DNA of 64,000 bases, taken from NCBI RefSeq assembly GCF_002217985.1, contig NZ_BCMI01000004.1, positions 91,611-155,610 of the forward strand, written 5' to 3'. A program made the translations under genes and the position numbers. The stretch's first letter is position 1. Each line of letters starts with the position of its first letter. The DNA is from Secundilactobacillus pentosiphilus. GTDB lineage: Bacteria; Bacillota; Bacilli; Lactobacillales; Lactobacillaceae. Below are positions 45,054 to 54,657 of this stretch, piece by piece. The notes under the pieces are model-generated. The model was given only the letters and a program-made list of their open reading frames with translations. It had not been told where the DNA came from and ran no database searches.

Positions 45054-46247
45054 ATGTTTTTATCAATGGAACATCTCAACAAGACGTACCCGGGTGGTAA
45101 AGTTGCCGTGGAGGATTTTAACCTGGAAGTTGAAAAAGGCGAGTTTGTCTGCTTCATTGGGACTTCTGGATCTGGTAAAACAACTACCATGCGGATGATC
45201 AACCGAATGCTGCAACAAACATCTGGTACGATCAAAATCAACGGCCAAGATATTGGTCAGATGGATCCCGTTAAGCTGCGTCGCAAAATTGGGTACGTGA
45301 TTCAAAATATTGGGCTGATGCCGCACATGACGATCCGCCAAAATATTACCCTCGTGCCACGCTTACTTAAGTGGCCGCAGGATAAAATGGATGAACGGGC
45401 CAAGGAAATGATCAAACTGGTCGATTTACCAGAGGAGTTCTTGGATCGTTATCCTTCTGAACTCTCTGGCGGGCAGCAACAGCGAATTGGTGTTGTCCGG
45501 GCATTGGCAGCTGACCAAGACATTATTTTAATGGACGAACCCTATGGTGCTTTGGATCCAATTACCCGTGAGTCATTGCAGGATTTGATTAAAGACCTGC
45601 AGGAGCGTTTGGGTAAAACGATCATTTTTGTGACCCATGATATGGATGAAGCTTTAAACCTAGCCACTAAAATCGTTGTGATGGATGGCGGTAAAATTAT
45701 GCAGGTGGCTTCCCCAGACGAAATTTTGCAGCATCCTGCCAATGAATTCGTTGAAAACCTGATTGGCAAGGACCGTCTGATTCAAGCTCGTCCAAGTATT
45801 ACAACCGTTGGCCAAGTCATGTTAACTAACGTCGCTTCGATTACACCAGATAGACTGTTGAAAGAAGCTTTGAAGTCCATGCATGATCGACGGGTTGATT
45901 CACTGCTGGTAACGGATGACGGCGGTACGTTAAAGGGTTATTTAGATATTGAAGATATCGATTATAACTTTAAGACGGCCACCAGTGTTGGCGACGTGAT
46001 GCACAACGATGTGTTCTACGTTAAATCCGATTCATTAGTTCGTGATACGGTTGAACGGATTTTAAAGCGTGGTTTTAAGAACATTCCCGTTGTTGATAAA
46101 GATAAAAAACTAGTTGGTATCGTGACCCGGGCAGCATTAGTTGATATTGTGTACGATGCGCTTTGGGGTGAAGACGACAAAAAGAGTGATAGCGAGGACA
46201 CCAAAGCTGCGACAGCAACCACTGATCAAGGTGGTGATGCCAAATGA
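45054..46247 (+). CDS. OpuCA-like ABC ATPase for betaine/carnitine/choline uptake
   Basis: A 397-residue ABC transporter ATPase. Walker [10 protein letters not shown], the Q-loop region, signature [10 protein letters not shown] and Walker [15 protein letters not shown] are all intact. The C-terminal 140 residues form two CBS domains ([42 protein letters not shown]), which sense ionic strength in OpuA/OpuC systems. It is the first of four overlapping or closely spaced genes (ATPase, permease, binding lipoprotein, permease), the standard opuC order. GAGGAAGGGATAAAGCCG precedes the ATG. Confidence 0.93.
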   Translation: MFLSMEHLNKTYPGGKVAVEDFNLEVEKGEFVCFIGTSGSGKTTTMRMINRMLQQTSGTIKINGQDIGQMDPVKLRRKIGYVIQNIGLMPHMTIRQNITLVPRLLKWPQDKMDERAKEMIKLVDLPEEFLDRYPSELSGGQQQRIGVVRALAADQDIILMDEPYGALDPITRESLQDLIKDLQERLGKTIIFVTHDMDEALNLATKIVVMDGGKIMQVASPDEILQHPANEFVENLIGKDRLIQARPSITTVGQVMLTNVASITPDRLLKEALKSMHDRRVDSLLVTDDGGTLKGYLDIEDIDYNFKTATSVGDVMHNDVFYVKSDSLVRDTVERILKRGFKNIPVVDKDKKLVGIVTRAALVDIVYDALWGEDDKKSDSEDTKAATATTDQGGDAK

Positions 46248-46873
46248 TGCATTTCTTAGCCGTTTACGGTTTATCCCTGTTAGGGAAAACCTGGCAGCAT
46301 GTTTACATCTCGGGAATTTCACTCGGCTTAGGGGTCGTTTTTGCGGTACCCTTAGGTATTGCGCTCACACGGACGAAAAGAACGGCAAACATTGTGATCT
46401 CGATTGCTAGTATGCTGCAGACAATTCCGGCGCTTGCACTGCTGGCTTTCATGATCCCCATCTTTGGTATTGGGGTTAAACCAGCGATCATTGCGCTGTT
46501 CATTTACTCCTTACTGCCAATTTTACGGAACACTTATATTGGCATGAGTGATGTAGATCCCTCGTTGAAGGATGCTGCGAAAGGCATGGGGATGACGCCC
46601 TGGCAATCGATCATTAAAGTTGAGGTGCCGTTAGCTGCACCGGTGATTATGTCCGGGATTCGGCTTTCGGCAACCTATGTCATTGCTTGGGCAGCGTTAG
46701 CCTCATACATTGGTGCTGGCGGTCTTGGTGACTTTATTTTTAATGGCTTGAACCTTTATCGGACTGATTTGATTCTTGGTGGTTCAATCCCAGTGATTAT
46801 TTTGGCACTGGTCGTTGACTGGCTCTTAGGTAAAGTTGAAACGGTGCTAACACCGCGGACATCAGAAGAATAG
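46244..46873 (+). CDS. OpuCB-like permease
   Basis: A 209-residue integral membrane protein of the binding-protein-dependent transport family with about five or six helices. The EAA-like loop is [39 protein letters not shown], which contacts the ATPase. It overlaps the ATPase gene by four bases (ATGA) and is followed after 11 bases by the binding protein. It is one half of the osmoprotectant channel, with the 217-residue permease at 47818. Confidence 0.92.
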   Translation: MMHFLAVYGLSLLGKTWQHVYISGISLGLGVVFAVPLGIALTRTKRTANIVISIASMLQTIPALALLAFMIPIFGIGVKPAIIALFIYSLLPILRNTYIGMSDVDPSLKDAAKGMGMTPWQSIIKVEVPLAAPVIMSGIRLSATYVIAWAALASYIGAGGLGDFIFNGLNLYRTDLILGGSIPVIILALVVDWLLGKVETVLTPRTSEE

Positions 46874-46884
46874 GAGGGGAAACC

Positions 46885-47817
46885 ATGAAAAACATCAAAA
46901 GATGGCTAATCATGCTGGGCTTCTCCTTACTTTGTACCATTGGCCTAGCCGGCTGCGGCTTCCCAGGATTGGCTGGGACTGGCAGCGATACGATTCGAAT
47001 TGCGTCGCAAAATACTACTGAACAGCAGATCATGTCTTATATGTTACAAGATATGATTCAGCATGATACGAAATTGCATACGACGATTATTAATAATCTA
47101 GGTTCGGCAAACGTCTCGTTTAACGCACTGAAAAATCATCAGGCTGATATTTCTGCTATTCGCTACGTTGGGTCTGACTTAACCACGATTATGGGGAAAC
47201 CCGTTGACCGTAATCCAAAAAGAGCAACTCGGACAGTTGAGACGCATTTTAAAAACCAATACCATATGACGTACTTTAAATCATACGGTTTCGCGGATAC
47301 GTATGTTTGGATGGTGACTCAAAAAACCGCTAAACGCTATCACCTGAATAATGTCAGCGACCTTAAACCAGTTGCCGGCAAGATGAACGTTGGTATCGAT
47401 CAAATCTGGCTAAACCGGAAGGGCGATGGCTACGATGGCTTCCAGAAAACGTATGGTTACAAGTTTGGTGCGGTTCACCCCATGCAGATTGGGTTGGTCT
47501 ATGATGCGGTTGCTGCCGATAAGATGGATGCCATTTTAGGGTATTCGACGGATGGCCGTGTAGGCAGTTATCACTTGAAGATGCTGCGGGATGATAAACA
47601 CTTCTTCCCGCCGTATACTGCAAGTGCGGTTGCAACTAATCAGATCCTTAAGGCACACCCCGAGTTGAAACCGGTTATTGGTAAGTTAAGCGGCAAAATT
47701 AGTTTGAAGACCATGCAGAAGCTTAACTATAAAGTTGATAACGACTTGATGGAGCCAGAAGTAGTTGCTAAGCAGTATCTGGAGCAACACCATTACTTTG
47801 AAGGGAGTGGCAACTAA
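46885..47817 (+). CDS. OpuCC-like osmoprotectant-binding lipoprotein
   Basis: A 310-residue substrate-binding protein. The signal ends in the lipobox IGLAGCGF, so Cys is lipidated and the protein stays on the outside of the membrane. The body (IRIASQNTTEQQIMSYMLQDMIQHDTKLHTTIINNLGSANVSFNALKN) follows the type-II periplasmic-binding fold of the ProX/OpuCC group for quaternary amines. AGGAGGGGAAACC precedes the ATG. Which of betaine, carnitine or choline it prefers cannot be read from sequence. Confidence 0.92.
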   Translation: MKNIKRWLIMLGFSLLCTIGLAGCGFPGLAGTGSDTIRIASQNTTEQQIMSYMLQDMIQHDTKLHTTIINNLGSANVSFNALKNHQADISAIRYVGSDLTTIMGKPVDRNPKRATRTVETHFKNQYHMTYFKSYGFADTYVWMVTQKTAKRYHLNNVSDLKPVAGKMNVGIDQIWLNRKGDGYDGFQKTYGYKFGAVHPMQIGLVYDAVAADKMDAILGYSTDGRVGSYHLKMLRDDKHFFPPYTASAVATNQILKAHPELKPVIGKLSGKISLKTMQKLNYKVDNDLMEPEVVAKQYLEQHHYFEGSGN

Positions 47818-48471
47818 ATGACGCAACTGAATCTTTGGGAACAGCTGATTTACTATTACAGTCATAACGGCCAATATGTTCTAGCGCAGTTTACCCGTCA
47901 CTTCTTGATTTCGGCATATGGCGTGATCTTAGCAGCAATCGTTGGTATCCCGATCGGTATTTTCATTGCTCACCATACGCGCTTGAATGGGACTGTTATT
48001 GGAATTGCGAACGTCATTCAGACCGTACCGTCTTTGGCGATGCTGTCGATCATCATGATTGGTCTGGGCTTGGGAGTGAATACTGTCATTGTGACGGTGT
48101 TTTTGTACTCATTGCTGCCAATCATTAAAAATACGGATGCCGGCATGCGAAACGTGGATCCCACGTTATTAGACGCTGGAACTGGCATGGGTATGACGCG
48201 GATACAGCTTTTACGGCTGGTTGAAATTCCGTTGTCGCTGTCGATGATTATGGCTGGTTTGAGAAACGCACTGGTCCTAGCGATTGGGATTACCGCTATC
48301 GGTACCTTCGTGGGCGCCGGTGGTTTAGGGGACATCATCATTCGTGGGACCAACGCAACGAATGGGACGGCCATTATCTTAGCAGGTGCTTTACCGACGG
48401 CGCTGATGGCCATTTTGCTTGACTTAGTCTTAGGTTGGGTGGAAAAAAGGGTGGCACCGAAGGCAGCGTAG
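47818..48471 (+). CDS. OpuCD-like permease
   Basis: A 217-residue membrane protein similar in layout to the permease at 46244: NVIQTVPSLAMLSIIMIGLGLG and the ATPase-contact loop VDPTLLDAGTGMGMTRIQLLRLVEIPLSLSMIMAGLRNAL. The ATG follows the lipoprotein stop directly (TAAATG), so translation is coupled. It closes the opuC operon; the terminator is at 48512. Confidence 0.92.
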   Translation: MTQLNLWEQLIYYYSHNGQYVLAQFTRHFLISAYGVILAAIVGIPIGIFIAHHTRLNGTVIGIANVIQTVPSLAMLSIIMIGLGLGVNTVIVTVFLYSLLPIIKNTDAGMRNVDPTLLDAGTGMGMTRIQLLRLVEIPLSLSMIMAGLRNALVLAIGITAIGTFVGAGGLGDIIIRGTNATNGTAIILAGALPTALMAILLDLVLGWVEKRVAPKAA

Positions 48472-48511
48472 GTGCGAAAGCAGTCTCTGTTTGGTAATGC
48501 TCGAATAAACA

Positions 48512-48564
48512 AAAATAAAGCAGCAGTTTGGTTACAAAAAGTAATCAGACTGCTGCTTTATTTT
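48512..48564. terminator. Rho-independent terminator after opuC
   Basis: AAAATAAAGCAGCAGT ... ACTGCTGCTTTATTTT, a long stem with inner loop and T-run. Confidence 0.9.
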
Positions 48565-48735
48565 GACTGCTAATACGCCAATGAAAGGGCTAACATATTA
48601 TTCAACATATCACATGCGTGATTAATATCCACCAGAATTTAAACTTAAAATCTACTAAAAAGATTGACATAAAGCAATTATCCGGGTAAACTCTTAAATT
48701 GTGAAACACATAACAGATAGGAGCTGAAGTTAATC

Positions 48736-49512
48736 ATGGCAAATCAAAAAGTCGCTTTAATTACGGGTGCCGGTCAAGGTATCGGCGAAGGTATCGCCTT
48801 ACAACTTGCAAAGGACGGGTTCGCAGTATCACTTGCTGGCCGTCATTTGGATAAGGTTCAAAAGGTAGCTGACAACATCAACGCTGACGGTGGCAAAGCC
48901 ATTGCGATCGAAGCAGATGTTCAGTACAAGAAGCAAGTTATTGATGCCGTTGCAAAAACTGTCTCAGAACTTGGCCAACTGGACGTTTTCGTCAACAATG
49001 CTGGCATCGCCCATGTTGCGCAAGTTTGCAACACTGAAGAAGAAGATTTAGACCGTCTTTTGGACATTAACGTTAAAGGGACCTTCTTTGGTATTCAAGC
49101 CGCTGCCGCTCAATTTAAGAAGCAGGGTACCCCTGGTAAGATCATCAATGCGTCATCAATTGCCGGCCACGAAGGCTTTGAACTGTTGGGTGCTTACTCA
49201 GCAACGAAATTTGCCATTCGTGGGATTACTCAGGCTGCTGCTAAAGAATTGGCTCAAGACAAGATCACCGTTAACGCCTACTGCCCAGGTATCGTATTGA
49301 CACCAATGTGGGATCAGATTGATGCTGAAATGGGTGAGTTACACAACGTTGCCCCTGGTGAATCGATCAAAGCTTACCTTGACGGCATTGCTTTAGGCCG
49401 TGGCGAAACGCCAGCTGACGTTGCTAACTTAGTATCCTTCTTAGCTAGTGAAAAAGCTGACTACATTACTGGTCAAGCAATCATGGTCGATGGTGGCCTT
49501 GTATACCGTTAA
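48736..49512 (+). CDS. butA: Diacetyl/acetoin reductase (SDR family)
   Basis: A 258-residue short-chain dehydrogenase. The NAD-binding motif [11 protein letters not shown], the NNAG motif (VNNAGIAH) and the catalytic Ser-Tyr-Lys set ([10 protein letters not shown] ... [10 protein letters not shown]) are complete. The sequence closely follows the (S)-acetoin-forming diacetyl reductase / butanediol dehydrogenase group (for example [16 protein letters not shown]). It would interconvert diacetyl, acetoin and 2,3-butanediol, helping NADH balance. A near-consensus promoter is present: TTGACA at 48664-48669, 17 bases, TAAACT at 48687-48692. Monocistronic. Confidence 0.92.
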   Translation: MANQKVALITGAGQGIGEGIALQLAKDGFAVSLAGRHLDKVQKVADNINADGGKAIAIEADVQYKKQVIDAVAKTVSELGQLDVFVNNAGIAHVAQVCNTEEEDLDRLLDINVKGTFFGIQAAAAQFKKQGTPGKIINASSIAGHEGFELLGAYSATKFAIRGITQAAAKELAQDKITVNAYCPGIVLTPMWDQIDAEMGELHNVAPGESIKAYLDGIALGRGETPADVANLVSFLASEKADYITGQAIMVDGGLVYR

Positions 49513-49539
49513 ACCAAGCATTAACTTCATTTAAAATAA

Positions 49540-49587
49540 AAAAGGCGGGTACCAGTGCTCTTGTTAGAAGAGCTGGTGCCCGTCTTT
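49540..49587. terminator. Rho-independent terminator
   Basis: AAAGGCGGGTACCAG ... CTGGTGCCCGTCTTT between convergent butA and the oxidoreductase gene, with G-U pairs. Confidence 0.85.
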
Positions 49588-49626
49588 ATTTAGCTATTAT
49601 TTTGACACCTGATCATGTACCTAGGT

Positions 49627-50571
49627 TTAGTTCTTCACGTGAATCACAAATTTGCCAGTCATGTGGTGGCCTTCAACGGTTTTATGAGCGTCGATGACGT
49701 TGTCGGCTGACCGGGGCAAGGTTCGCAGCTTTATTTGAAGCTGACCCGCAATAGCTAATTTGGCGAGGCTATCGTAAATCGGTGTCGTAGCGTGGGTAAA
49801 TTGAAAAGCGACGTTTTTATCCGTTGAATTCAGTTGTTCTGAAGTGGGCTGACCGCCAACTGTGACGAGCTTGCCACCCGCTTTTAACGCTGCTAGACCA
49901 TCTTCAATATCACCAGCAGTATCAAATACGGCGTCAACGTTTTTAATCGACTTAGCGACTGCGTGCTGGTGATAGTCGATGACTTGATCTGCACCCAGTT
50001 GTTTCAGTAACTCATGATGCGATGGACTGGCAGAAGCAATGACTTTAGCACCTTGAGCTTTGGCAATTTGAACCGCAAATAAACCAACACCGCCGGCACC
50101 GCCCTGAATTAAGACGGTGTCATTTGCTTTAACCTTCAGATTTTCAACAATGGCTTGATAGGCGGTGCCGCCAGCGATTGGTAAAGCAGCGGCTTGATCA
50201 AAGGATAGACCAGCAGGAATTTTGGCCATGGTTTCGGGTGCAGCGACGACGTAACTGCCGTAAGAGCCGTTATTATCTGCATGATCATTAGGAAGACTGC
50301 CAAAGACGCGATCCCCGACTTGGTAATCGGTAACGTTTTTACCGATCTTAGCGACCGTACCGGCAAAATCCCAGCCTAAAACTAATGGGAATTTCCAATT
50401 GCTTGAAAATTGTGACGGCAGCATACCCAGGCGTGCCGCCACGTCCATCGGGTTAATACTGAAAGCATTAACGGCAACCAACACGGTATCGTCGGTAACT
50501 TGTGGTTGATCAAGTTCCGTTTCGTAAAATTCATCTGCTGAACCAAATTCATTAATAACAATAGCTTCCAA
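49627..50571 (-). CDS. NADP-dependent quinone oxidoreductase (zinc-independent MDR family)
   Basis: A 314-residue medium-chain reductase of the quinone oxidoreductase type: MEAIVINEFGSADEFYETELDQPQV at the N-terminus, GWDFAGTVAKIGKNVTDYQVGDRVFG, and the cofactor loop VLIQGGAGGVGLFAVQIAKAQGAKVIA. The zinc-binding cysteines of alcohol dehydrogenases are absent. It likely reduces quinones or alkenals with NADPH. The TTG at 50571 is preferred: AGAAGGA lies eight bases upstream and it begins the conserved EAIVI strand; a frame to 50607 lacks this. A cre-like site lies upstream at 50627. Confidence 0.88.
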   Translation of the reverse strand: MEAIVINEFGSADEFYETELDQPQVTDDTVLVAVNAFSINPMDVAARLGMLPSQFSSNWKFPLVLGWDFAGTVAKIGKNVTDYQVGDRVFGSLPNDHADNNGSYGSYVVAAPETMAKIPAGLSFDQAAALPIAGGTAYQAIVENLKVKANDTVLIQGGAGGVGLFAVQIAKAQGAKVIASASPSHHELLKQLGADQVIDYHQHAVAKSIKNVDAVFDTAGDIEDGLAALKAGGKLVTVGGQPTSEQLNSTDKNVAFQFTHATTPIYDSLAKLAIAGQLQIKLRTLPRSADNVIDAHKTVEGHHMTGKFVIHVKN

Positions 50572-50626
50572 ATTAAAGTCCTTCTTTCGGTTAGTGATAT
50601 GTTTCACATCAACCTTATCCTAACAC

Positions 50627-50640
50627 TGTAAGCGCTTTAA
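50627..50640 (-). promoter_or_regulatory. cre-like site upstream of the quinone oxidoreductase gene
   Basis: TGTAAGCGCTTTAA, about 60 bases before the TTG start; a good match to the CcpA-binding consensus. Confidence 0.6.
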
Positions 50641-50730
50641 TAATAGGCAAAAGAACGTTTTATTAATATATTTAATAAAATGAATTTATATAATTGGCAA
50701 TGCTTTACAGCTAGGAAACCACTTAACCTA

Positions 50731-50758
50731 AAAAATACCCCGGCAAAGTACGCCGGAG
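50731..50758 (-). terminator. Rho-independent terminator after greA
   Basis: On the minus strand, CTCCGGC ... GCCGGGG followed by TATTTTTT. Confidence 0.8.
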
Positions 50759-50807
50759 CAAGCTTTTTTATTTCAATTCTGGTATATGCCAGGCTTTGCG
50801 TAAAAAC

Positions 50808-51278
50808 CTACGTCTTTCGAACGGACAGAATTTTTACCTGATAACTGCCATTCGGTGAACTGATCGTGACAATGTCGTCTACAGTGTGGTTCAGCAGTGC
50901 CTGCCCGATCGGCGACGAGAGTGAAATCTTATTGTGTTCAATATCAGCCTCCGGATTGCCGACTAATTCAAAGGTTTCTTCAGATTGGTCATCTTGGAAT
51001 TGCAGGGTCACGCTTTTGCCGATTTCAATCACCGTGTTATCAGCGGGTTCGTACACCTGCGCATAGCGTAGCTGTTTTTTTAAATAGCGTAAGCGGCTTT
51101 CTAGATGGCGCAGGTCACGTTTGGCGGCACTGTATTCGGCATTTTCGGATAAATCACCCAGCGCCCGCGCATCTGAAAGGGCCTTGATTCGGCCGGGCCG
51201 TTCCTTTTTAGCGGCTTCGATTTCAGCGGCAATTTTGTCATAGCCGGCCTGGGTAACTTTATTAAAGTATGGTTCCAT
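50808..51278 (-). CDS. GreA/GreB family transcription elongation factor
   Basis: A 156-residue elongation factor that enters the RNA polymerase secondary channel and helps cleave backtracked RNA. The N-terminal coiled coil (QAGYDKIAAEIEAAKKERPGRIKALSDARALGDLSENAEYSAAKRDL) carries the acidic tip residues of GDLSENAEY; the C-terminal FKBP-like domain ends SPIGQALLNHTVDDIVTISSPNGSYQVKIL. Lactobacilli usually carry another greA near mltG, so this is probably a second copy; I cannot see that one here. It is the last gene of a minus-strand operon (aminotransferase, pncA, greA) with 14 bases to pncA. Confidence 0.92.
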   Translation of the reverse strand: MEPYFNKVTQAGYDKIAAEIEAAKKERPGRIKALSDARALGDLSENAEYSAAKRDLRHLESRLRYLKKQLRYAQVYEPADNTVIEIGKSVTLQFQDDQSEETFELVGNPEADIEHNKISLSSPIGQALLNHTVDDIVTISSPNGSYQVKILSVRKT

Positions 51279-51292
51279 ACAAAAACTCTTTT

Positions 51293-51847
51293 CTACTCAA
51301 TTTTTGCGCCAAGGACGTGTTCGAAATGGCCTAGCGCCCAGTCTTGACCAGCAGGGGTCAATGCGGCGACACCGTCCTTATGGACAACGATATGATAGTT
51401 TAAGTTATAGGCATCCACCGCGGTATGAAGGACGCAAATATCGGTGCAGACGCCTACTAGATGAACGGTATCAACGTGGCGTTCACGCAGACGGATGTCT
51501 AAATCAGTGCCTGCAAATGCACTGTAGCGGGTTTTGTCATACATGTAGACTTTTTCGTCATTTCGATGGGCTTCAAACCAGGGCTTAAGCTGGCCGTAAA
51601 ACTCGCGTCCCCACGTACCACGGACATTATGCGGTGGAAACAGCTTGGTTTCGGGATGGAACGGATCGTTTGGCTTGTGGACGTCAGTGGGCAAAATCAC
51701 CCAGCTGCCATCGGCTTCGAACTGGTTTGCAAGTTTAATGATTGCCGGTTCCAAGACCTGTCCGGGTTTACCGCAGGTGAGGGCACCGTCATCATGGACA
51801 AAATCGTTCGTATAATCAATAATGAGTAACGCTTCGTTTGCTGCCAT
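51293..51847 (-). CDS. Isochorismatase-family hydrolase, probable nicotinamidase
   Basis: A 184-residue cysteine hydrolase. The catalytic Asp is in LLIIDYTNDFV, the Lys in YDKTRYSAF, and the Cys in VGVCTDICVLHTA. The metal-site residues of nicotinamidase (D-x-H-like DVHKPNDPFHPE) are also present, supporting conversion of nicotinamide to nicotinate for NAD salvage (PncA). The length is typical. It is 18 bases after the aminotransferase gene and 14 bases before greA on the minus strand. No other NAD gene is nearby, so the exact substrate is inferred. Confidence 0.85.
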   Translation of the reverse strand: MAANEALLIIDYTNDFVHDDGALTCGKPGQVLEPAIIKLANQFEADGSWVILPTDVHKPNDPFHPETKLFPPHNVRGTWGREFYGQLKPWFEAHRNDEKVYMYDKTRYSAFAGTDLDIRLRERHVDTVHLVGVCTDICVLHTAVDAYNLNYHIVVHKDGVAALTPAGQDWALGHFEHVLGAKIE

Positions 51848-51865
51848 TTCATTGCCTCCGAGTGT

Positions 51866-52984
51866 TTAATCAAATTGACGTAGAAAAGCTGACAACTTAC
51901 TGAGTCCCTTTTTTAAAGTGGCTTCATCAGTACAATACCCCAGTCTAGCGTGTCCTGGCAAGTCAAAACGCTCACCTGGGACCAATAAAACGCCGGTTTC
52001 TTTTAACAGTCGCAAGCAGAACGCTTCAGTTGATTCGGGGATGTCTAATTTGATACAAGATGTGGAAACAGCCTGAGGTAATACTACGCTGACACGGGGC
52101 TCAGAAGCCACCCAATTTTTAAAAATTGCCAGGTTGTTGAGTACCAGTTTGCGGTTACGCGCCAGTACTTGATCTTTATGCCTTAAAATGTAAACGGCTA
52201 GAATATCGTTCCAAACGCCGCCGCAGATCATGGTGTAGTCGCGGTATTTTCTAAATAAATCCGACATCTCAGCGTTAGCTGCGGTCCACCCAATGCGGAT
52301 ACCGGGAAACGAATAAGTCTTTGATAAGGAGTTAGTTGCGATACCACGGTCGTAGAGGTCAACGATGGACGTGAAATGATCGGTTTCGTTTAACGGCTGG
52401 TAAACTTCGTCAATTAAGATATACGCCCCAACCGTTTTTGCGAGATCAACGACCTGCTGTAAGAACGTCCGGTTTAGTAAGGTGCCCGTTGGGTTGTTAG
52501 CGTTGTTCAAACAAATCATTTTGGTGTTTGGCCGGATGAGCTGTTTGAGTTCTTCAATGTCCGGGTACCAGTTGTCCGCTTCATGGATATGCCAAAGGTC
52601 TACTTCAGCTCCCAGCGATCGTGGAATGTCGTATAGCTGCTGATAGGAAGGGTATTCACTGATAACGTGATCACCTGGTTCAATCAGTGAATAAAGCGCC
52701 AGGTAATTAGCACCGGTAGCACCGTTTGTTTGCAGGATCTGGTTAGGCTGCACGTGGTCATAAAGGTGGCTGACTTCGGTTTTAAATTCGGGAGAACCTT
52801 CGATCCAGCCGTAGTTCAATTTGGTGTGTGACAACTGGTTGTAAAGAAGGCTTGCATCGTCGCCCGTCATTGTTAGCAGTTCAGTCATGGTCATTGAATC
52901 AATCGTACTTTGAGAGATATCATATTTGGCGGTTTTTTCCCACTGATTAAGCCAGCTTTCAACGCCAAATTCTGTGATTTTCAT
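51866..52984 (-). CDS. PLP-dependent aminotransferase, class I/II
   Basis: A 372-residue fold-type I aminotransferase. The cofactor lysine is in NSLSKTYSFPGIRIGW; other marks are LNNANNPTGTLL, ILIDEVYQPL and the C-terminal substrate-binding Arg in LPGHARLGYC. The N-terminal ITEFGVESWLNQWEKTAKYDIS is typical of a lactobacillus group near capreomycidine-synthase-like and MalY/PatB-like enzymes, whose substrates are mostly unknown. It leads the minus-strand operon with pncA and greA and is divergent from xylR. AAAGGAGTCCCAA precedes the ATG. Confidence 0.85.
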   Translation of the reverse strand: MKITEFGVESWLNQWEKTAKYDISQSTIDSMTMTELLTMTGDDASLLYNQLSHTKLNYGWIEGSPEFKTEVSHLYDHVQPNQILQTNGATGANYLALYSLIEPGDHVISEYPSYQQLYDIPRSLGAEVDLWHIHEADNWYPDIEELKQLIRPNTKMICLNNANNPTGTLLNRTFLQQVVDLAKTVGAYILIDEVYQPLNETDHFTSIVDLYDRGIATNSLSKTYSFPGIRIGWTAANAEMSDLFRKYRDYTMICGGVWNDILAVYILRHKDQVLARNRKLVLNNLAIFKNWVASEPRVSVVLPQAVSTSCIKLDIPESTEAFCLRLLKETGVLLVPGERFDLPGHARLGYCTDEATLKKGLSKLSAFLRQFD

Positions 52985-53146
52985 TTGGGACTCCTTTATT
53001 AAATAGATTAAGATTTATTGGGTTTCATTGTGTTTCATGGGCGTAAAGGTTTTTAGTTACTTGAGAAAATTTATTGATGAATCTTGTTGACCCAATTAAC
53101 AATAGTGTACAATAGAATGGGTTTAGAGCCAAAGGAGGGACATTAA

Positions 53147-54331
53147 TTGTCGAGTGCGATCCGTAACAGAATGCAGTTACATCAACAGAATATTCAGTCA
53201 GTCTTGGCTGAGGTCTTTAATCATCAGCCAATTTCGCGAATTGAAATTTCACGAAATTTAGCACTTAACAAGTCTACGGTCTCCGCTCTATATCGGGATT
53301 TAAAAGAACAGGGATACGTGGAAGAACTGGGTGAAGGCGACGCTTCAAACGTTGGCGGCCGCAAACCCGTTTTACTCGCGATCAACCGGCAGTACGGCTA
53401 CACCATGAACTTTGATTTTGGTTACCGTCACTTGCACGTCATGCAAAACAACTTATCTGGCGACGTTTTATCATACCGGCAGATAAACGTGATGGGGCTT
53501 AAAATTGAACAGATCTTACCCTTAATAAATGCTGAACTGAAAAACGTATCTGCGAAGGATAACACAAGTCACGGACTGTTAGGCATCAGCTTTGCGATTC
53601 ATGGGACCGTTGATCAAAACAAGGTGACTTATTCGCCATTTTTGGCGATGGACCACGTTGATTTAGCCGACTATTACACCCAAAAATATCAGGTGCCCGT
53701 ATTGCTGGAAAACGAAGCTAACGTTTCGGCAGTTTATGAACGCGACTTTAATGAAGCTAATGATCAGTTGGCAAACATGGTAACGATCAGTATTCACCGT
53801 GGGATTGGTGCTGGCTTGATCATTGATCAAAAGCTGCATCGCGGTGCCCATGGTGAGGCCGGTGAAATTGGCCGGTCAGTTCCGATTGACGGTAACTGGA
53901 CTGGTACTCCCGGAAAAGTCGAAGACTATTGTTCCGAAGACGCCATCATTAATCAAATTCAGTATGAAAAAAATGCGACTGACATGACCAGAGAAGACGT
54001 TGTCCGTCTCTTTAATGAGGGCGATAAGGTGACTAGGTCAACTTTGAGCGGTTTCGTGAAGAGTGTCGCGGGAATCATTTACAACGCCGCGAATAATTTT
54101 GACCCGGATGTTGTCTTCTTAAGCTGTCCGCTGTTGGAGGCACTGCCAGAACTAGAACCGCGAATTGCGAGGTTCTATGCCAAAATGGCGCCATCCATTC
54201 TGGTGCCGATCAAGCAGACACCTAACTCTCATTACGCAACCTTATTAGGGGGTTGCTCGTTAGTGACCCGAGAAGTTTTAGGAATGGAAGACGCCAAACT
54301 GAATTTCAGTGCGAAGGCGCCCATTCAGTAA
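53147..54331 (+). CDS. xylR: XylR, ROK-family xylose repressor
   Basis: A 394-residue repressor. Residues about 15-75 hold a winged helix (IQSVLAEVFNHQPISRIEISRNLALNKSTVSALYRDLKEQGYV), and the rest is a ROK sugar-binding domain, with the motif HRGAHGEAGEIGRSV. It should bind xylose and release the operator in front of xylA. The TTG start at 53147 follows AAAGGAGGGACATTAA. A promoter with TACAAT at 53108-53113 lies just upstream. The operator-like inverted repeat at 54585 and the related one before the sugar porter gene are its likely targets. Confidence 0.93.
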   Translation: MSSAIRNRMQLHQQNIQSVLAEVFNHQPISRIEISRNLALNKSTVSALYRDLKEQGYVEELGEGDASNVGGRKPVLLAINRQYGYTMNFDFGYRHLHVMQNNLSGDVLSYRQINVMGLKIEQILPLINAELKNVSAKDNTSHGLLGISFAIHGTVDQNKVTYSPFLAMDHVDLADYYTQKYQVPVLLENEANVSAVYERDFNEANDQLANMVTISIHRGIGAGLIIDQKLHRGAHGEAGEIGRSVPIDGNWTGTPGKVEDYCSEDAIINQIQYEKNATDMTREDVVRLFNEGDKVTRSTLSGFVKSVAGIIYNAANNFDPDVVFLSCPLLEALPELEPRIARFYAKMAPSILVPIKQTPNSHYATLLGGCSLVTREVLGMEDAKLNFSAKAPIQ

Positions 54332-54375
54332 GTCGGGGCCGCTTGGCTGGATTACCGAAGATAAATGACAATAAA

Positions 54376-54413
54376 CGACTGGTTTCCTGATTTTGGGAAG
54401 CAAGTCTTTTTTT
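54376..54413 (+). terminator. Rho-independent terminator after xylR
   Basis: GACTGGTTTCC ... GGGAAGCAAGTC stem with small mismatches, then TTTTTTT. Confidence 0.8.
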
Positions 54414-54547
54414 GTCTGGCCGAAATTAATGGGATGAATTTGGTGTAGGAAGCATTTTATCCTTTGCGGTTAAAGTTTTTTCTTTGCTTTAAAGCCTGTC
54501 ATTGATAACTTTGTAAGGCAATTCACAATAATTAATGGGGCGGGGGG

Positions 54548-54609
54548 TTGTATTTTTGAATGTAAGCGCTATACTAGGACTTGTGAGTTGGTTGTTTGAA
54601 CAAACTAAT
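54548..54609 (+). promoter_or_regulatory. xylA promoter with cre and XylR operator
   Basis: TTGTAT (54548-54553), 16 bases, TATACT (54570-54575). The cre site TGTAAGCGCTATAC (54561-54574) lies between the boxes and over the -10. Directly downstream, 54585-54609 reads GAGTTGGTTGTTTGAACAAAC then TAATC, an inverted repeat much like known lactobacillus XylR operators. Repression by XylR and by CcpA should both act here. Confidence 0.85.
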
Positions 54610-54657
54610 CTAAATTGATTTCTAGTTTGAATTTAAAAAAATTTAGGAGGCTTCTTC

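Noticed and set aside
48472..48510. GGTGCGAAAGCAGTCTCTG after opuC, resembling part of the met repeat
   Set aside because: Only about 18 bases match and the stem is absent, so a relic cannot be supported.
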